Assembly (NCBI RefSeq): GCF_008042045.1
Contig: NZ_RDBP01000012.1
Coordinates: 28,498 to 69,005 of the forward strand
Length of the DNA: 40,508 bases
Reading direction: 5' to 3'
Source of the DNA: Streptomyces sp. T39
GTDB taxonomy: Bacteria > Actinomycetota > Actinomycetes > Streptomycetales > Streptomycetaceae
Shown here: positions 8,504 to 16,538 of the stretch, piece after piece
Numbering within the stretch: the stretch's first letter is position 1
How the letters are laid out: the number at the start of each line of letters is the position of its first letter
The notes under the pieces: model-generated
Database searches by the model: none
Told to the model about the DNA's origin: nothing
The model's input: the letters and a program-made list of their open reading frames with translations, nothing else
Program-made: the position numbers and the translations under genes

Positions 8504-10566
8504 TGCGGGTACTCGGCCGCGGGGCGTTCGTGGTCCTGGCGGACGTGGTCGTGCGGGCCCTCCGCGTCGGAGCCGCAGAGTTCGGCGTTGAGCTCGCGCA
8601 CCAGCTGGATCAGGTCGGTCGGCCGGTCCGGTCCCCACCAGTCGCCGAGCAGCTCCGCGAGGGACTCCTCCCGGGCGTCGGAGAGCCGGGCGGCGACCTG
8701 GGCGCCCTCGTCGGTGAGCATCAGGTCGAGCCCTTCCCGGCGGGCCAGGCCGCGGCCCTCGATCTGCCGGGCGGCGTCGGTGATCGCGCGCAGGGGCACG
8801 GGGGTCTGCTCGGCGAGACGGGCCGGTTCGACCACTCCGTGGCGCCGGATGCGCAGCAGCAGCCAGCCGGACGCCGGGAGCATGTCGTACCCGGCGCGGG
8901 CGGTGATCTTCTCGTAGATCCGCTTGCGGCCCTCGCGGGAACCGAGGACGGACAGGGCGCGGGCGACCTCGTCGTGCGAGGAGCGTTCGACCGGGTTGGA
9001 GGCGAGGGTCTGACTGGTGTCGGGCGCGGTGACCGAGCCGCGCAGCGTGTCCTCCTTGAGGAAGAAGGCGACGACGAAGGCGACGACCACGACCGGCACC
9101 GCGTAGAGGAAGACGTCCGTGATGGCCGTCGAGTAGGCGTGCAGGACGGACGGGCGCAGCTGCGCCGGCAGTTCGGCGATGGCCCGGGGGTCGGCGGCCA
9201 GTTCGGCGGCGCCCGCGCCCGGGGGCACCTGCTGCCCCGCGAGCGCGTCGGTGAGCTTGTTCTCCAGGCGGTTGGTGAAGACGGTGCCGAAGATCGCGAC
9301 GCCGAAGGAGGCGCCGATGGAGCGGAAGAACGTCGCCCCCGAGGTGGCCACGCCCAGGTCCTCGTAGCTGACGGCGTTCTGCACGACGAGGACCAGGACC
9401 TGCATGACCAGGCCGAGGCCCGCGCCGAAGACGAAGAAGCACATGCCGAGCTGCCAGTCGGAACTGTTCTCGGTCAGCAGGTGGAGCAGGAGGAGGCCGA
9501 TCGCGGTGACGGCGGTGCCGGCGATCGGGAACACCTTCCACCGTCCGGTGCGGCTGACGAGCTGGCCGGACAGGGTGGAGGTGAGCAGCAGGCCGAACAC
9601 CATGGGCAGCATGTGGACGCCGGACATGGTCGGCGACACGCCGCGCACGACCTGGAGGAATGTCGGCAGGTAGGTCATCGCGCCGAACATCGCGAAGCCG
9701 ATGACGAAGCTGATGACGGCGACGAGCGTGAAGGTGCGGATCCGGAACAGCTTCAGCGGCAGCACCGGTTCGGCGGCCCGGCGTTCGACGGCGACGAACG
9801 CGACCAGCAGCACCGCCCCGAGCAGGGCCAGTCCGATGATCTGGGGCGAGCCCCAGGACCAGGTGGTGCCGCCCAGCGAGGCGACGAGGACCAGACAGGT
9901 GGCGACCGAGGCGATGAGGAACGTGCCGAGGTAGTCGATGGTGTGCCGCTGGGACCGGACGGGGATGTGGAGGACCGCGGCGATGACGAGCAGCGCGACG
10001 ACGCCGACCGGCAGGTTGATGTAGAACACCCAGCGCCAGGTGAGGTGTTCGGTGAAGAAGCCGCCGAGCAGCGGCCCGAGCACGCTGGTCGCGCCGAAGA
10101 CGGCGCCGAACAGGCCCTGGTAGCGGCCGCGCTCACGGGGCGGGACGATGTCGCCGACGATCGCCATCGACAGCACCATGAGGCCGCCGCCGCCGAGTCC
10201 CTGGACGGCGCGGAAGGCGATGAGCTGCGGCATGTTCTGTGCGATGCCGCACAGGGCGGAGCCGATGAGGAAGATGACGATGGCGGCCTGGAAGAGCTTC
10301 TTGCGTCCGTACTGGTCGCCGAGCTTGCCCCACAGCGGGGTCGCCGCCGTCGAGGCCAGCATGTAGGCGGTCACCACCCAGGACAGATGGTCCATGCCGC
10401 CGAGCTCGCTGACGATCGTCGGCAGCGCGGTCGCGACGATCGTCTGGTCGAGCGCGGCGAGCAGCATGCCCAGCAACAGGGCACCGATGGCGACGAGTAC
10501 GGCCCGCCGGCTGTGTCCCTCGCCGGGGGCCGGCAGCGCCTCTGCGGAGCTGACTTCCTGGGCCAT
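8419..10566 (-). CDS. DHA2-family MFS drug exporter with C-terminal MarR-like winged helix
   Basis: 715 residues. The N-terminal ~510 residues are a 14-helix DHA2 major facilitator: ALDQTIVATALPTIV in helix 1, the loop-2 motif GKLGDQYGRKKLF, and the motif C-like stretch GATSVLGPLLGG. Such proteins export drugs by proton antiport. A C-terminal segment (from YDMLPASGWLLLRI through RGLARREGLDLMLTDEG to LAELLGDWWG) resembles a MarR-type winged helix, an extension seen in some streptomycete exporters. ATG 10566 has AAAGGAG 7 bases upstream. The last ~28 residues (from HRRRRSTCRA, Arg/Ser-rich) are encoded by the antisense of the inverted repeat at 8297-8503, so the native C-terminus has probably been replaced. 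Confidence 0.85.
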   Translation of the reverse strand: MAQEVSSAEALPAPGEGHSRRAVLVAIGALLLGMLLAALDQTIVATALPTIVSELGGMDHLSWVVTAYMLASTAATPLWGKLGDQYGRKKLFQAAIVIFLIGSALCGIAQNMPQLIAFRAVQGLGGGGLMVLSMAIVGDIVPPRERGRYQGLFGAVFGATSVLGPLLGGFFTEHLTWRWVFYINLPVGVVALLVIAAVLHIPVRSQRHTIDYLGTFLIASVATCLVLVASLGGTTWSWGSPQIIGLALLGAVLLVAFVAVERRAAEPVLPLKLFRIRTFTLVAVISFVIGFAMFGAMTYLPTFLQVVRGVSPTMSGVHMLPMVFGLLLTSTLSGQLVSRTGRWKVFPIAGTAVTAIGLLLLHLLTENSSDWQLGMCFFVFGAGLGLVMQVLVLVVQNAVSYEDLGVATSGATFFRSIGASFGVAIFGTVFTNRLENKLTDALAGQQVPPGAGAAELAADPRAIAELPAQLRPSVLHAYSTAITDVFLYAVPVVVVAFVVAFFLKEDTLRGSVTAPDTSQTLASNPVERSSHDEVARALSVLGSREGRKRIYEKITARAGYDMLPASGWLLLRIRRHGVVEPARLAEQTPVPLRAITDAARQIEGRGLARREGLDLMLTDEGAQVAARLSDAREESLAELLGDWWGPDRPTDLIQLVRELNAELCGSDAEGPHDHVRQDHERPAAEYPHRRRRSTCRAASRNCSRSAGGAGGGRSR
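9425..9631 (-). repeat. Inverted duplicate (copy B), within the exporter gene
   Basis: In-frame, native copy of the 207-bp repeat whose exact reverse complement lies at 8297-8503. The 921 bases between the copies (8504-9424) hold the C-terminal third of the exporter. Confidence 0.95.
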
Positions 10567-10759
10567 ACCGCGTCTCCTTTGCGCTCCTCGGGTGCGCTTC
10601 CCATCCATCGTGGTGGCTGGGACCGCTTATGGCCTGCCGAGAGACCGCCCGGCGGGCGGGGGGCGTCCGGCCGGAAACGGCCGGGATACGGGTGCTGCCG
10701 TGGGGAGGGTCACATGCACGCTGCATAATTTGCGGCATTCCAAGGGGAGGGGACCGGCC

Positions 10760-11983
10760 ATGACCGGAAACACATGCCAGGAGTGCGGCAGACCGCGGGC
10801 CGCGGCCGGCGGCACGGGATTCGCCTGCACCTGCGCGGGCGCCGCGGGGGGCGGCGACCGCGGGGCCGACCCGTCGGCCCGTCCGGGACGGGGGCGCACG
10901 ACGGCGGAGGAGATGGCCGCGGCGGAGGACTTCGATCCGCTGCGCATCCGCCCCTACGTCACGCTGGAGGCGCTCGACACCTCCGACCGTCCGCCGGCCC
11001 CGGGGCCGGCGGGGCCCCCGGGCCCGTCCCGTCCGCCCGCGGGCGGGACGGGCGCCGGCGGCGCGCCGGGGTACACCGGGTACGGCGGCACCGGCGGACA
11101 GGCCGGGGACGGGCACCGGCCCTCCCCGCAGGGCGCTCCCGCCGCTCCCGGCTCCGGCGCGCCCGGCCGGCACGGGCAGCACGGCCCGGACCCGTACGCG
11201 CCCGGCGGGGAGCAGGGCGACCATCCGACCGCCGTGCTGCGTCCCGTCGCCGCCCCGCTGCCCGCCGAGATGCCGGCCGCGGCGGGCGCCTGGCGTGCGG
11301 ACACCCAGGAGCTGCCCCCGGTCACGGGCCGGGACGCCGCCGCCCCGGCGGCGGGCCCGGCGCGGCGGTCGCGGCGGCGGGGAGCCGCGGCGCTCGCGGC
11401 GGTCGCCGCCTTCGCGGTGGCGGGCACGGCCGCCTACGCCTCCGGGCTGTTCGACGGGGACGACGGCAGGGACCGGGTGTCGATGCCGGACCGGGAGAAC
11501 GGCCCGAGCTTCGCCCTGGGCCCGGACGCCCCGCTGGAGCCGCCGAAGCCGACCGGCTCCCCGTCGGCCTCGCCGTCGCGGACGGCGAAGCCCTCGCCGT
11601 CCGCGTCCGCCTCCGCCTCGCCGTCGGCCTCCGCGTCGGCGACCCGCTCGGCCCCGGCCACCAGCGCCCCGGCGGCCCCGCCCGCTCCCACGCCGACGGC
11701 CCAGGTGACCGGCACGGTGTCGGAGGAGCCCTCGGACGACGCGCCAGGCACTCTGCGGCTGGGCGACACCGGTTCGGACGTGCGGGAGCTCCAGCTGCGG
11801 CTCCAGGAGATCTGGCTCTACTCGCGGGACTGGCAGACCGACGGCGTCTTCGACACGAACCTGGAGAACTCGGTCAAGGTCTACCAGTGGGACCGCGGCA
11901 TCAAAGGCGACCCGCTGGGCGTCTACGGGCCCCAGACCCGGCGCGCCCTGGAGGCGGAGACGAGGGAGCCGCGGAGGCGGTAG
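10760..11983 (+). CDS. Membrane protein with C-terminal peptidoglycan-binding domain
   Basis: 407 residues. The N-terminus has a zinc-ribbon-like cluster (CQECGRPRA then CTC), then AEDFDPLRIRPYVTLEALD, then a long Gly/Pro-rich linker. One transmembrane helix (ALAAVAAFAVAGTAAYASGLF) leads to a Ser/Ala/Pro spacer with SPSAS-type repeats. The last ~85 residues, from LRLGDTGSDVRELQLRLQEI to GVYGPQTRRALEAET, form a PG_binding_1 domain that binds cell-wall peptidoglycan. Topology: cytoplasmic Cys cluster, extracellular wall-binding domain, hence a possible envelope-to-cytoplasm link (inference). The start ATG 10760 has GGGGAGGGG upstream. It is divergent from the exporter. Confidence 0.85.
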   Translation: MTGNTCQECGRPRAAAGGTGFACTCAGAAGGGDRGADPSARPGRGRTTAEEMAAAEDFDPLRIRPYVTLEALDTSDRPPAPGPAGPPGPSRPPAGGTGAGGAPGYTGYGGTGGQAGDGHRPSPQGAPAAPGSGAPGRHGQHGPDPYAPGGEQGDHPTAVLRPVAAPLPAEMPAAAGAWRADTQELPPVTGRDAAAPAAGPARRSRRRGAAALAAVAAFAVAGTAAYASGLFDGDDGRDRVSMPDRENGPSFALGPDAPLEPPKPTGSPSASPSRTAKPSPSASASASPSASASATRSAPATSAPAAPPAPTPTAQVTGTVSEEPSDDAPGTLRLGDTGSDVRELQLRLQEIWLYSRDWQTDGVFDTNLENSVKVYQWDRGIKGDPLGVYGPQTRRALEAETREPRRR

Positions 11984-11989
11984 CGAAGG

Positions 11990-12028
11990 CTCCGCCGGGG
12001 GCGGAGTGGCGCGGACGCCGGTCTTTTT
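11990..12028 (+). terminator. Double hairpin with T-run after the peptidoglycan-binding gene
   Basis: The arms CTCCGCC (11990-11996) and GGCGGAG (12000-12006) form one hairpin. A small GGCG/CGCC hairpin (12008-12019) is followed by TTTTT at 12024-12028, unusual in this GC-rich sequence. Confidence 0.6.
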
Positions 12029-12132
12029 GTATCGTGAAGGAACAAAGTGGTTCCGCCCGTATTCCCTGACCGGCGGGCGGAGCCGCTTGTTCTCTTTTCC
12101 GACGCCCCACCCCGCGCTCTGGAGCCCCACGG

Positions 12133-12795
12133 ATGCAGGCCACCCCGCCCGTTCTCACCGCCCGGGCCGTCCTCCTCGACATGGACGGCACCATCGTCAA
12201 CTCGGACGCGGTGGTCGAACGCTGCTGGCGGGCGTGGGCGGTGCGGCAGGGGCTCGACCCCGCCGAGGTGCTGAAGGTCGTCCACGGCCGTCAGGGTCAC
12301 GCGACCATGGCAATCCTCCTCCCGGACCGCCCGGCGGCGGAGAACCACGCCGACAACCGGGAACTGCTCGCCCAGGAGACCGCCGACGTCGAGGGCGTCG
12401 TCCCCGTCGGCGGCGCGCCCGCCTTCATGCGGGCCCTCGCCGGCCTGCCCCACGCGCTGGTGACCTCGGCGGACTCCGCCCTCGCCACGGCCCGGATGAA
12501 CGCGGCCGGTCTGCCCATGCCCGCGGTGCGGGTGACCGCCGAGAGCGTGGGCGCGAGCAAGCCGGACCCGGAGGGCTTCCTCAAGGGCGCGGCCGAGCTG
12601 GGGCACGCCCCCGCCGACTGCGTCGCCTTCGAGGACTCCGAGGCGGGCATCGCGGCCGCCCGCGCGGCCGGCATGCGCGTGGTCGGCGTGGGCCCGCGCG
12701 CCGCGGCCCACGGCCCCGACCTGCACGTCATGGATCTGAACGGCCTCGTCGTGACCGCCCGCGCGGACGGCACGATCGCACTGCGCGCCGCATAG
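12133..12795 (+). CDS. HAD-IA family phosphatase
   Basis: 220 residues, standard length. Motif I is LLDMDGT with the nucleophile Asp16 and general acid Asp18; motif II is LVTSAD (Ser); motif III Lys is in GASKPDPEG; motif IV is AFEDSEAGIAAA with the metal-binding acidic pair. The alpha-helical cap between motifs I and II is of the beta-phosphoglucomutase/sugar-phosphatase type. Sugar-phosphate dephosphorylation is the likely activity; the substrate is not determinable. ATG 12133 has a GGAG about 8 bases upstream. The 150-base leader contains AT-rich patches and an imperfect TCCGCCCG/CGGGCGGA hairpin, so some 5' regulation is possible. Confidence 0.88.
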   Translation: MQATPPVLTARAVLLDMDGTIVNSDAVVERCWRAWAVRQGLDPAEVLKVVHGRQGHATMAILLPDRPAAENHADNRELLAQETADVEGVVPVGGAPAFMRALAGLPHALVTSADSALATARMNAAGLPMPAVRVTAESVGASKPDPEGFLKGAAELGHAPADCVAFEDSEAGIAAARAAGMRVVGVGPRAAAHGPDLHVMDLNGLVVTARADGTIALRAA

Positions 12796-12826
12796 GCGCG
12801 AGGGGCTCGCCCCGCCCCACCTCCGT

Positions 12827-12860
12827 ACGGCTCCCCGCGGCTCCCCCCGCCGGGAGCCGT
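12827..12860. terminator. Hairpin between converging genes
   Basis: The arms 12827-12835 and 12852-12860 are perfect 9-bp complements with a 16-base loop, between the HAD gene (+) and the FetB-like gene (-). Confidence 0.5.
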
Positions 12861-12919
12861 TCGCATGCCCGGGGCGAACGGACCGGCCTGCGCCGTCCCG
12901 CGCACCCGGGGCGAGCGGA

Positions 12920-13681
12920 CTATCCGGCGCCGTCCGCACGCTCCGCACCGTCGCGGTGCAGCCTGCCGCGGGCGACGAGCTCCAGCACCACCGCCACCGC
13001 CACCGCCTGGACCGCCATCAGGGCCACCAGGACGAAGAGCTGCACCGCGCCCGCCTCGACCGGTGAGGCGCCGCCGAGCAGCATGCCGACGAATGCGCCC
13101 GGAAGGGTGACGAGCCCGACGGTCCTGGTCTGGTCGAGCCCGGGCAGCAGGGCGTCCGACGCCGGTTCCCGGGCGACCTCCATCCGGGCGTCGCGGTCCA
13201 GGAGCCCGAGTGCGAGACCGGCCTCCACCTCGCCGCGGCGCTGCGCCAGCTCGTCCAGCGCGCGCCGGCCGCCGAGCACGGTCGCGGTGAGCGCGCCGCC
13301 GATGAGGATGCCCGTGACGGGAACGAGCGCGATGCCCTTCACCGGGACGAGCCCGGTCAGCAGCAGGGCGGCGACGACGGGGACCACACCCGCCGCGATG
13401 GGGAGGGCGGCCCACCACCAGGTGCCGTTGGGGGTGACGCGCCGGCCCGCGGTGCGCACGGCGACGGCGTACATCAGGAGCAGGAAGCCGAGGAGCAGCG
13501 GGAGCGACTCGACGACCACGCCGATCACCAGGGAGACGGCGGCGAGTTGGACCGCCGCGCGCACGCCGGCGACGGCGATCCGGCGGGAGCGGCCGAGGTG
13601 GGCGACCGCCGCGACCGTGGCGGCGGCGGCGAGCAGGACCGCCAGTACGGCACCGAGTGTGAGGTTGACCGGCAGCAGCAC
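12920..13681 (-). CDS. FetB/YbbM-like ABC transporter permease (UPF0014)
   Basis: 253 residues, about seven transmembrane helices. The family signature is clear: ALLPGLDQTRTVGLVTLPGAFVGMLLGGASP, preceded by ILIGGALTATVLGGRRALDEL and the charged cytoplasmic loop RGEVEAGLALG. In E. coli, FetA (ATPase) and FetB (permease) form an iron-homeostasis exporter. No ATPase gene adjoins this one in the window, so it may be an orphan or use a distant partner. The ATG at 13681 gives a signal-anchor start (LLPVNLTLGAVLAVLLA). The C-terminus is a short charged tail. Confidence 0.87.
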   Translation of the reverse strand: MLLPVNLTLGAVLAVLLAAAATVAAVAHLGRSRRIAVAGVRAAVQLAAVSLVIGVVVESLPLLLGFLLLMYAVAVRTAGRRVTPNGTWWWAALPIAAGVVPVVAALLLTGLVPVKGIALVPVTGILIGGALTATVLGGRRALDELAQRRGEVEAGLALGLLDRDARMEVAREPASDALLPGLDQTRTVGLVTLPGAFVGMLLGGASPVEAGAVQLFVLVALMAVQAVAVAVVLELVARGRLHRDGAERADGAG

Positions 13682-13757
13682 GCCGCAACCCTACGCCGGT
13701 GAAGGGATCGTGGCGTCCCGTCAGAACTCTTGATGTGACGTGCCCATGTCGTCACCC

Positions 13758-13796
13758 TGTTACCTGGCGCCCATCCCCTTGCAACCTGGCGCCGCC
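13758..13796 (+). promoter_or_regulatory. Direct repeats upstream of the secreted nuclease gene
   Basis: ACCTGGCGCC occurs at 13762-13771 and again at 13784-13793, 22 bases apart, i.e. two helical turns on one DNA face. TG precedes each copy by two bases. A GTCACCCTG lies just upstream. Spacing of 22 resembles the 11-base units of Streptomyces PhoP boxes, but the sequence match to the PHO core is partial. Confidence 0.4.
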
Positions 13797-13879
13797 AGCA
13801 TGGCCACGCCCCCGAGGGGCATCTCCCGCGCCGGACGGCGTGCGGGGAGGTCAGGTTCCCCCCACCTCAAGGAGTTCGC

Positions 13880-14533
13880 ATGTCTCGTGTCTACGCGCGT
13901 CACCTCCGCCGTACCGCCGTGGCACTCGCCGCGTCCGCGCTCGCGGCCACCGGCCTGCTGGCCACCGCCCCCGCCGCGCAGGCCGCTCCGCCCACCCCCG
14001 TCAGCGCCTCCACCGCCCGCAGCTATCTCGGCCAGCTGACCGTCTCCGCCGAGGGCTCCTCCTCCGGCTACAGCCGCGACCTGTTCCCGCACTGGAGCAC
14101 CCAGTCGGGCGCCTGCAACACCCGCGAGGTCGTCCTCAAGCGCGACGGCTCGAACGTCCAGCAGGACTCCAGCTGTGCCGCGGTCAGCGGCAGTTGGTTC
14201 TCCCCCTACGACGGCGCCACCTGGTCCGCCGCGTCCGACGTCGACATCGACCACGTCGTGCCGCTGGCCGAGGCCTGGCGTTCCGGCGCGAACTCCTGGA
14301 CCACCTCCAAGCGCCAGCAGTTCGCCAACGACCTGACCCGCCCGCAGCTGATAGCCGTCACCGACAACGTCAACCAGGCCAAGGGCGACCAGGACCCGGC
14401 CGAATGGCTGCCGTCGGTGACCTCCTACCGCTGCATGTACGCCCGGATGTGGGTGCACACGAAGTACTACTGGAACCTCAAGGTGGACTCCGCCGAGAAG
14501 AGCGCGCTCCAGTCGATCCTGAACGGCTGCTGA
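13880..14533 (+). CDS. Secreted HNH endonuclease-family protein (DUF1524/GmrSD C-terminal type)
   Basis: 217 residues. A Sec signal peptide (Arg-rich start, Ala/Leu core, ending near APAAQA at residue 35) is followed by a mature nuclease-like domain. The HNH core is DIDHVVPLAEAW at 122-133, with the catalytic His, and further down LIAVTDNVNQAKGDQDPAEWLP, giving the Asn/Lys/Asp residues of the motif. Three cysteine pairs (ACN, SCA, RCM, GC-terminal) fit disulfides in an exported protein. Likely role: extracellular degradation of DNA for nutrients. The start ATG 13880 has AAGGAG about 5 bases before it. The 22-base-spaced repeats upstream may control it. Confidence 0.9.
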   Translation: MSRVYARHLRRTAVALAASALAATGLLATAPAAQAAPPTPVSASTARSYLGQLTVSAEGSSSGYSRDLFPHWSTQSGACNTREVVLKRDGSNVQQDSSCAAVSGSWFSPYDGATWSAASDVDIDHVVPLAEAWRSGANSWTTSKRQQFANDLTRPQLIAVTDNVNQAKGDQDPAEWLPSVTSYRCMYARMWVHTKYYWNLKVDSAEKSALQSILNGC

Positions 14534-14562
14534 CCCGCCGCCGCCCCGGTCTCCCCCGGACC

Positions 14563-14601
14563 CGCCGTGTGCGGCCGGGGCGGCCGGGGCGGCACACGGC
14601 G
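14563..14601 (+). terminator. Hairpin after the nuclease gene
   Basis: The arms 14563-14572 and 14592-14601 are perfect 10-bp complements (CGCCGTGTGC / GCACACGGCG) around a 19-base GC loop. Confidence 0.55.
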
Positions 14602-14640
14602 CGAAGCGCGGCGCCGGAACGGCGACGTTTCCGCCGTCGT

Positions 14641-14673
14641 TCCGTACCGTACAGAGCGGCCGCTCCGTACCGT
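14641..14673 (+). promoter_or_regulatory. 10-bp direct repeat upstream of the PhoD-like gene
   Basis: TCCGTACCGT occurs at 14641-14650 and exactly again at 14664-14673, a 23-base period, ending 25 bases before the PhoD-like start. It is a candidate regulator site or promoter element; the factor is unknown. Confidence 0.35.
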
Positions 14674-14698
14674 GCGGAGCGCCGGAAGGGGACTCGCG

Positions 14699-16393
14699 AT
14701 GGCCGGCCTGAGGCTGGGACCGCTCCTGCGGCACGTGGACTGGGAGTCGGGCACGAGCGCGACGGTGTGGGTCGAGACCGACCGGGCCTGCACGGCGGAG
14801 GTCCGGTGCGCCGGCGGCGCCGGGGGCTCGGCCCCGACGTTCCGCGTCGCCGGCCACCACTACGCGCTGGTGGTCGTGACCGGGCTCGCCCCCGGGTCCG
14901 CCACGGCGTACGAGGTGCTGCTCGACGGCGAACGGGTGTGGCCCCTCGCGGACTCGCCCCTGCCGCCCAGCACCATCCACACGCCCCCGGTGCCGGCGAC
15001 GGGAGCGGTGGTCGCGTTCGGCTCCTGCCGGTGGGCGGCGCCGGCCGTGGGCGAGCCCGACCCGGTGGGGCCGGACGTCCTCGACACCCTCGCGGCCCGG
15101 CTGGCCGGCGACCCGGAGGCCGAACGCCCGGACGTCCTCCTGCTCCTGGGCGACCAGGTGTACGCGGACGAGACGTCCGCCGCCACCCGCGCCTGGATCG
15201 CCCGGCACCGGCGGACCGCGGGCACCGGCTCCACCGCCCCGCCGGACCAGGTCGCCGACTACCAGGAGTACACCCACCTCTACGACGAGTCCTGGGGCGA
15301 TCCCGAGCTGCGCTGGCTGTTCTCCACCGTGCCCACCTGCATGATCTTCGACGACCACGACGTCATCGACGACTGGAACACCAGCGCGGCCTGGGTGGCC
15401 GACATGCGGGCGACGTCCTGGTGGCACGAGCGGATCACCGGCGGCCTGATGTCGTACTGGGTCTACCAGCACCTCGGGAACCTCTCCCCCGCCGAACTCG
15501 CCGAGGACAAGCTGTACGCGGCGGTGACCGCCGCCGACGACGGCACCGAGGTGCTACGCGCGTTCGCCGAACGCGCCGACGCCGACCCGGCGACGGTGCG
15601 CTGGAGCTACCGCAGGGACTTCGGCCGCACCCGGCTGCTGATGGTCGACACCCGGGCCGCGCGGGTGCTGGAGGAGCAGCACCGGGCGATGCTGGACGCC
15701 GAGGAGGCGGACTGGCTGCGGACGCAGGCGTTCGACGACCCCGGCGGCGTGGACCACCTGCTGGTCGGGACCTCGCTGCCGTGGCTGCTGCCCCCGATGG
15801 TCCACTTCGCGGAGGGCTGGCACGCGGCGCTGTGCCGGGGCGAACGCGGGCCGCGCTGGGCGCGCTTCGGCGAGTGGCTGCGCCGGCGGGCGGACCTGGA
15901 GCACTGGGCGGCGTTCACCGCGTCGTTCGGGAGGCTGACGGACACGGTCGCCGAGGTGGGCCGGGGCGAGACGGCCCCGGCGACGGTGTGCGTGCTCTCC
16001 GGGGACGTGCACCACGCGTACGTGGCGGAGCCCGTGTGGCCCGCGGGGCAGCAGCCGCGCTCCCGGGTCTTCCAGTTCACCTGCTCACCGCTGCACAACT
16101 CGGTGCCCGCGGCCATACGGGCCGGATTCCGGTTCGGCTGGAGCCGGTTCGCCAAGGGGATCGGGCACCTCCTCGCCCGGCACGGGCGGGTGGCGCGACC
16201 GGCGGTCCGGTGGGAGCGCAGCGGCGGTCCGTGGTTCGGCAACCAGCTGATGACCCTGACGCTGCGCGGGCGTTCGGCGCGGCTGCGGCTGGAGCGGGCC
16301 TCGGCGGACGGGAAGCGGGGGCGCCGCGGGACCGATCGCGCGGGTGCGCGGCTGACGGGTGTGCTCGACCGCAGCCTCACGGAAGGGAGTTGA
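14699..16393 (+). CDS. PhoD-like alkaline phosphatase family metallophosphoesterase
   Basis: 564 residues. An N-terminal beta-sandwich (SATVWVETDRACTAEV, HHYALVVVTGLAPGSATAYEVLLDG) is followed by the metallophosphatase core: FGSCRWAA, LLLGDQVYAD, IFDDHDVIDDWN, MVDTRAARV and CVLSGDVHHAYVA, which supply the Asp/His/Asn metal ligands of the PhoD superfamily. No signal peptide or twin-Arg leader is seen, so this member seems cytosolic, unlike secreted PhoD. The start ATG 14699 has GGAAGGGG about 7 bases upstream; the frame continues upstream to 14567 but into the terminator of the nuclease gene. Substrate is probably a phosphodiester or phosphomonoester; exact role unknown. Confidence 0.88.
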   Translation: MAGLRLGPLLRHVDWESGTSATVWVETDRACTAEVRCAGGAGGSAPTFRVAGHHYALVVVTGLAPGSATAYEVLLDGERVWPLADSPLPPSTIHTPPVPATGAVVAFGSCRWAAPAVGEPDPVGPDVLDTLAARLAGDPEAERPDVLLLLGDQVYADETSAATRAWIARHRRTAGTGSTAPPDQVADYQEYTHLYDESWGDPELRWLFSTVPTCMIFDDHDVIDDWNTSAAWVADMRATSWWHERITGGLMSYWVYQHLGNLSPAELAEDKLYAAVTAADDGTEVLRAFAERADADPATVRWSYRRDFGRTRLLMVDTRAARVLEEQHRAMLDAEEADWLRTQAFDDPGGVDHLLVGTSLPWLLPPMVHFAEGWHAALCRGERGPRWARFGEWLRRRADLEHWAAFTASFGRLTDTVAEVGRGETAPATVCVLSGDVHHAYVAEPVWPAGQQPRSRVFQFTCSPLHNSVPAAIRAGFRFGWSRFAKGIGHLLARHGRVARPAVRWERSGGPWFGNQLMTLTLRGRSARLRLERASADGKRGRRGTDRAGARLTGVLDRSLTEGS

Positions 16394-16462
16394 CGCCCCG
16401 CCGGACGACGGGCGGACCCCGGCCGCACATCCCTCCCCGACGAACATGGGCGTTATTGTTGA

Positions 16463-16496
16463 ACTTGCAAGTATGAGTGAGGGCAGCCTAACCTGA
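16463..16496 (+). promoter_or_regulatory. DoxX promoter with palindrome and iron-box-like operator
   Basis: A possible promoter is TTGCAA (16465-16470), 18 bases, TAACCT (16489-16494). The -35 lies in the perfect palindrome ACTTGCAAGT (16463-16472). The -10 lies in 16478-16496, whose complementary strand matches the actinobacterial DmdR1/IdeR iron box (TTAGGTTAGGCTCACCTAA) at 15 of 19 positions, including AGGTTAGGCT intact. Confidence 0.55.
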
Positions 16497-16538
16497 ACTC
16501 CCCGTCGGTACCGTCCCCGCCGCCGAAGGAGTCCCCCC

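Noticed and set aside
8503..10728. Long + strand open frame antisense to the exporter
   Set aside because: Composition is Asp/Glu/Arg/Gln-rich nonsense, while the minus strand encodes a textbook DHA2 exporter with a good start.
11570..11690. CRISPR-like or tandem repeat array
   Set aside because: The repeats are Ser/Ala codons (TCG/TCC/GCG) of a low-complexity protein linker, without equal repeats and spacers.
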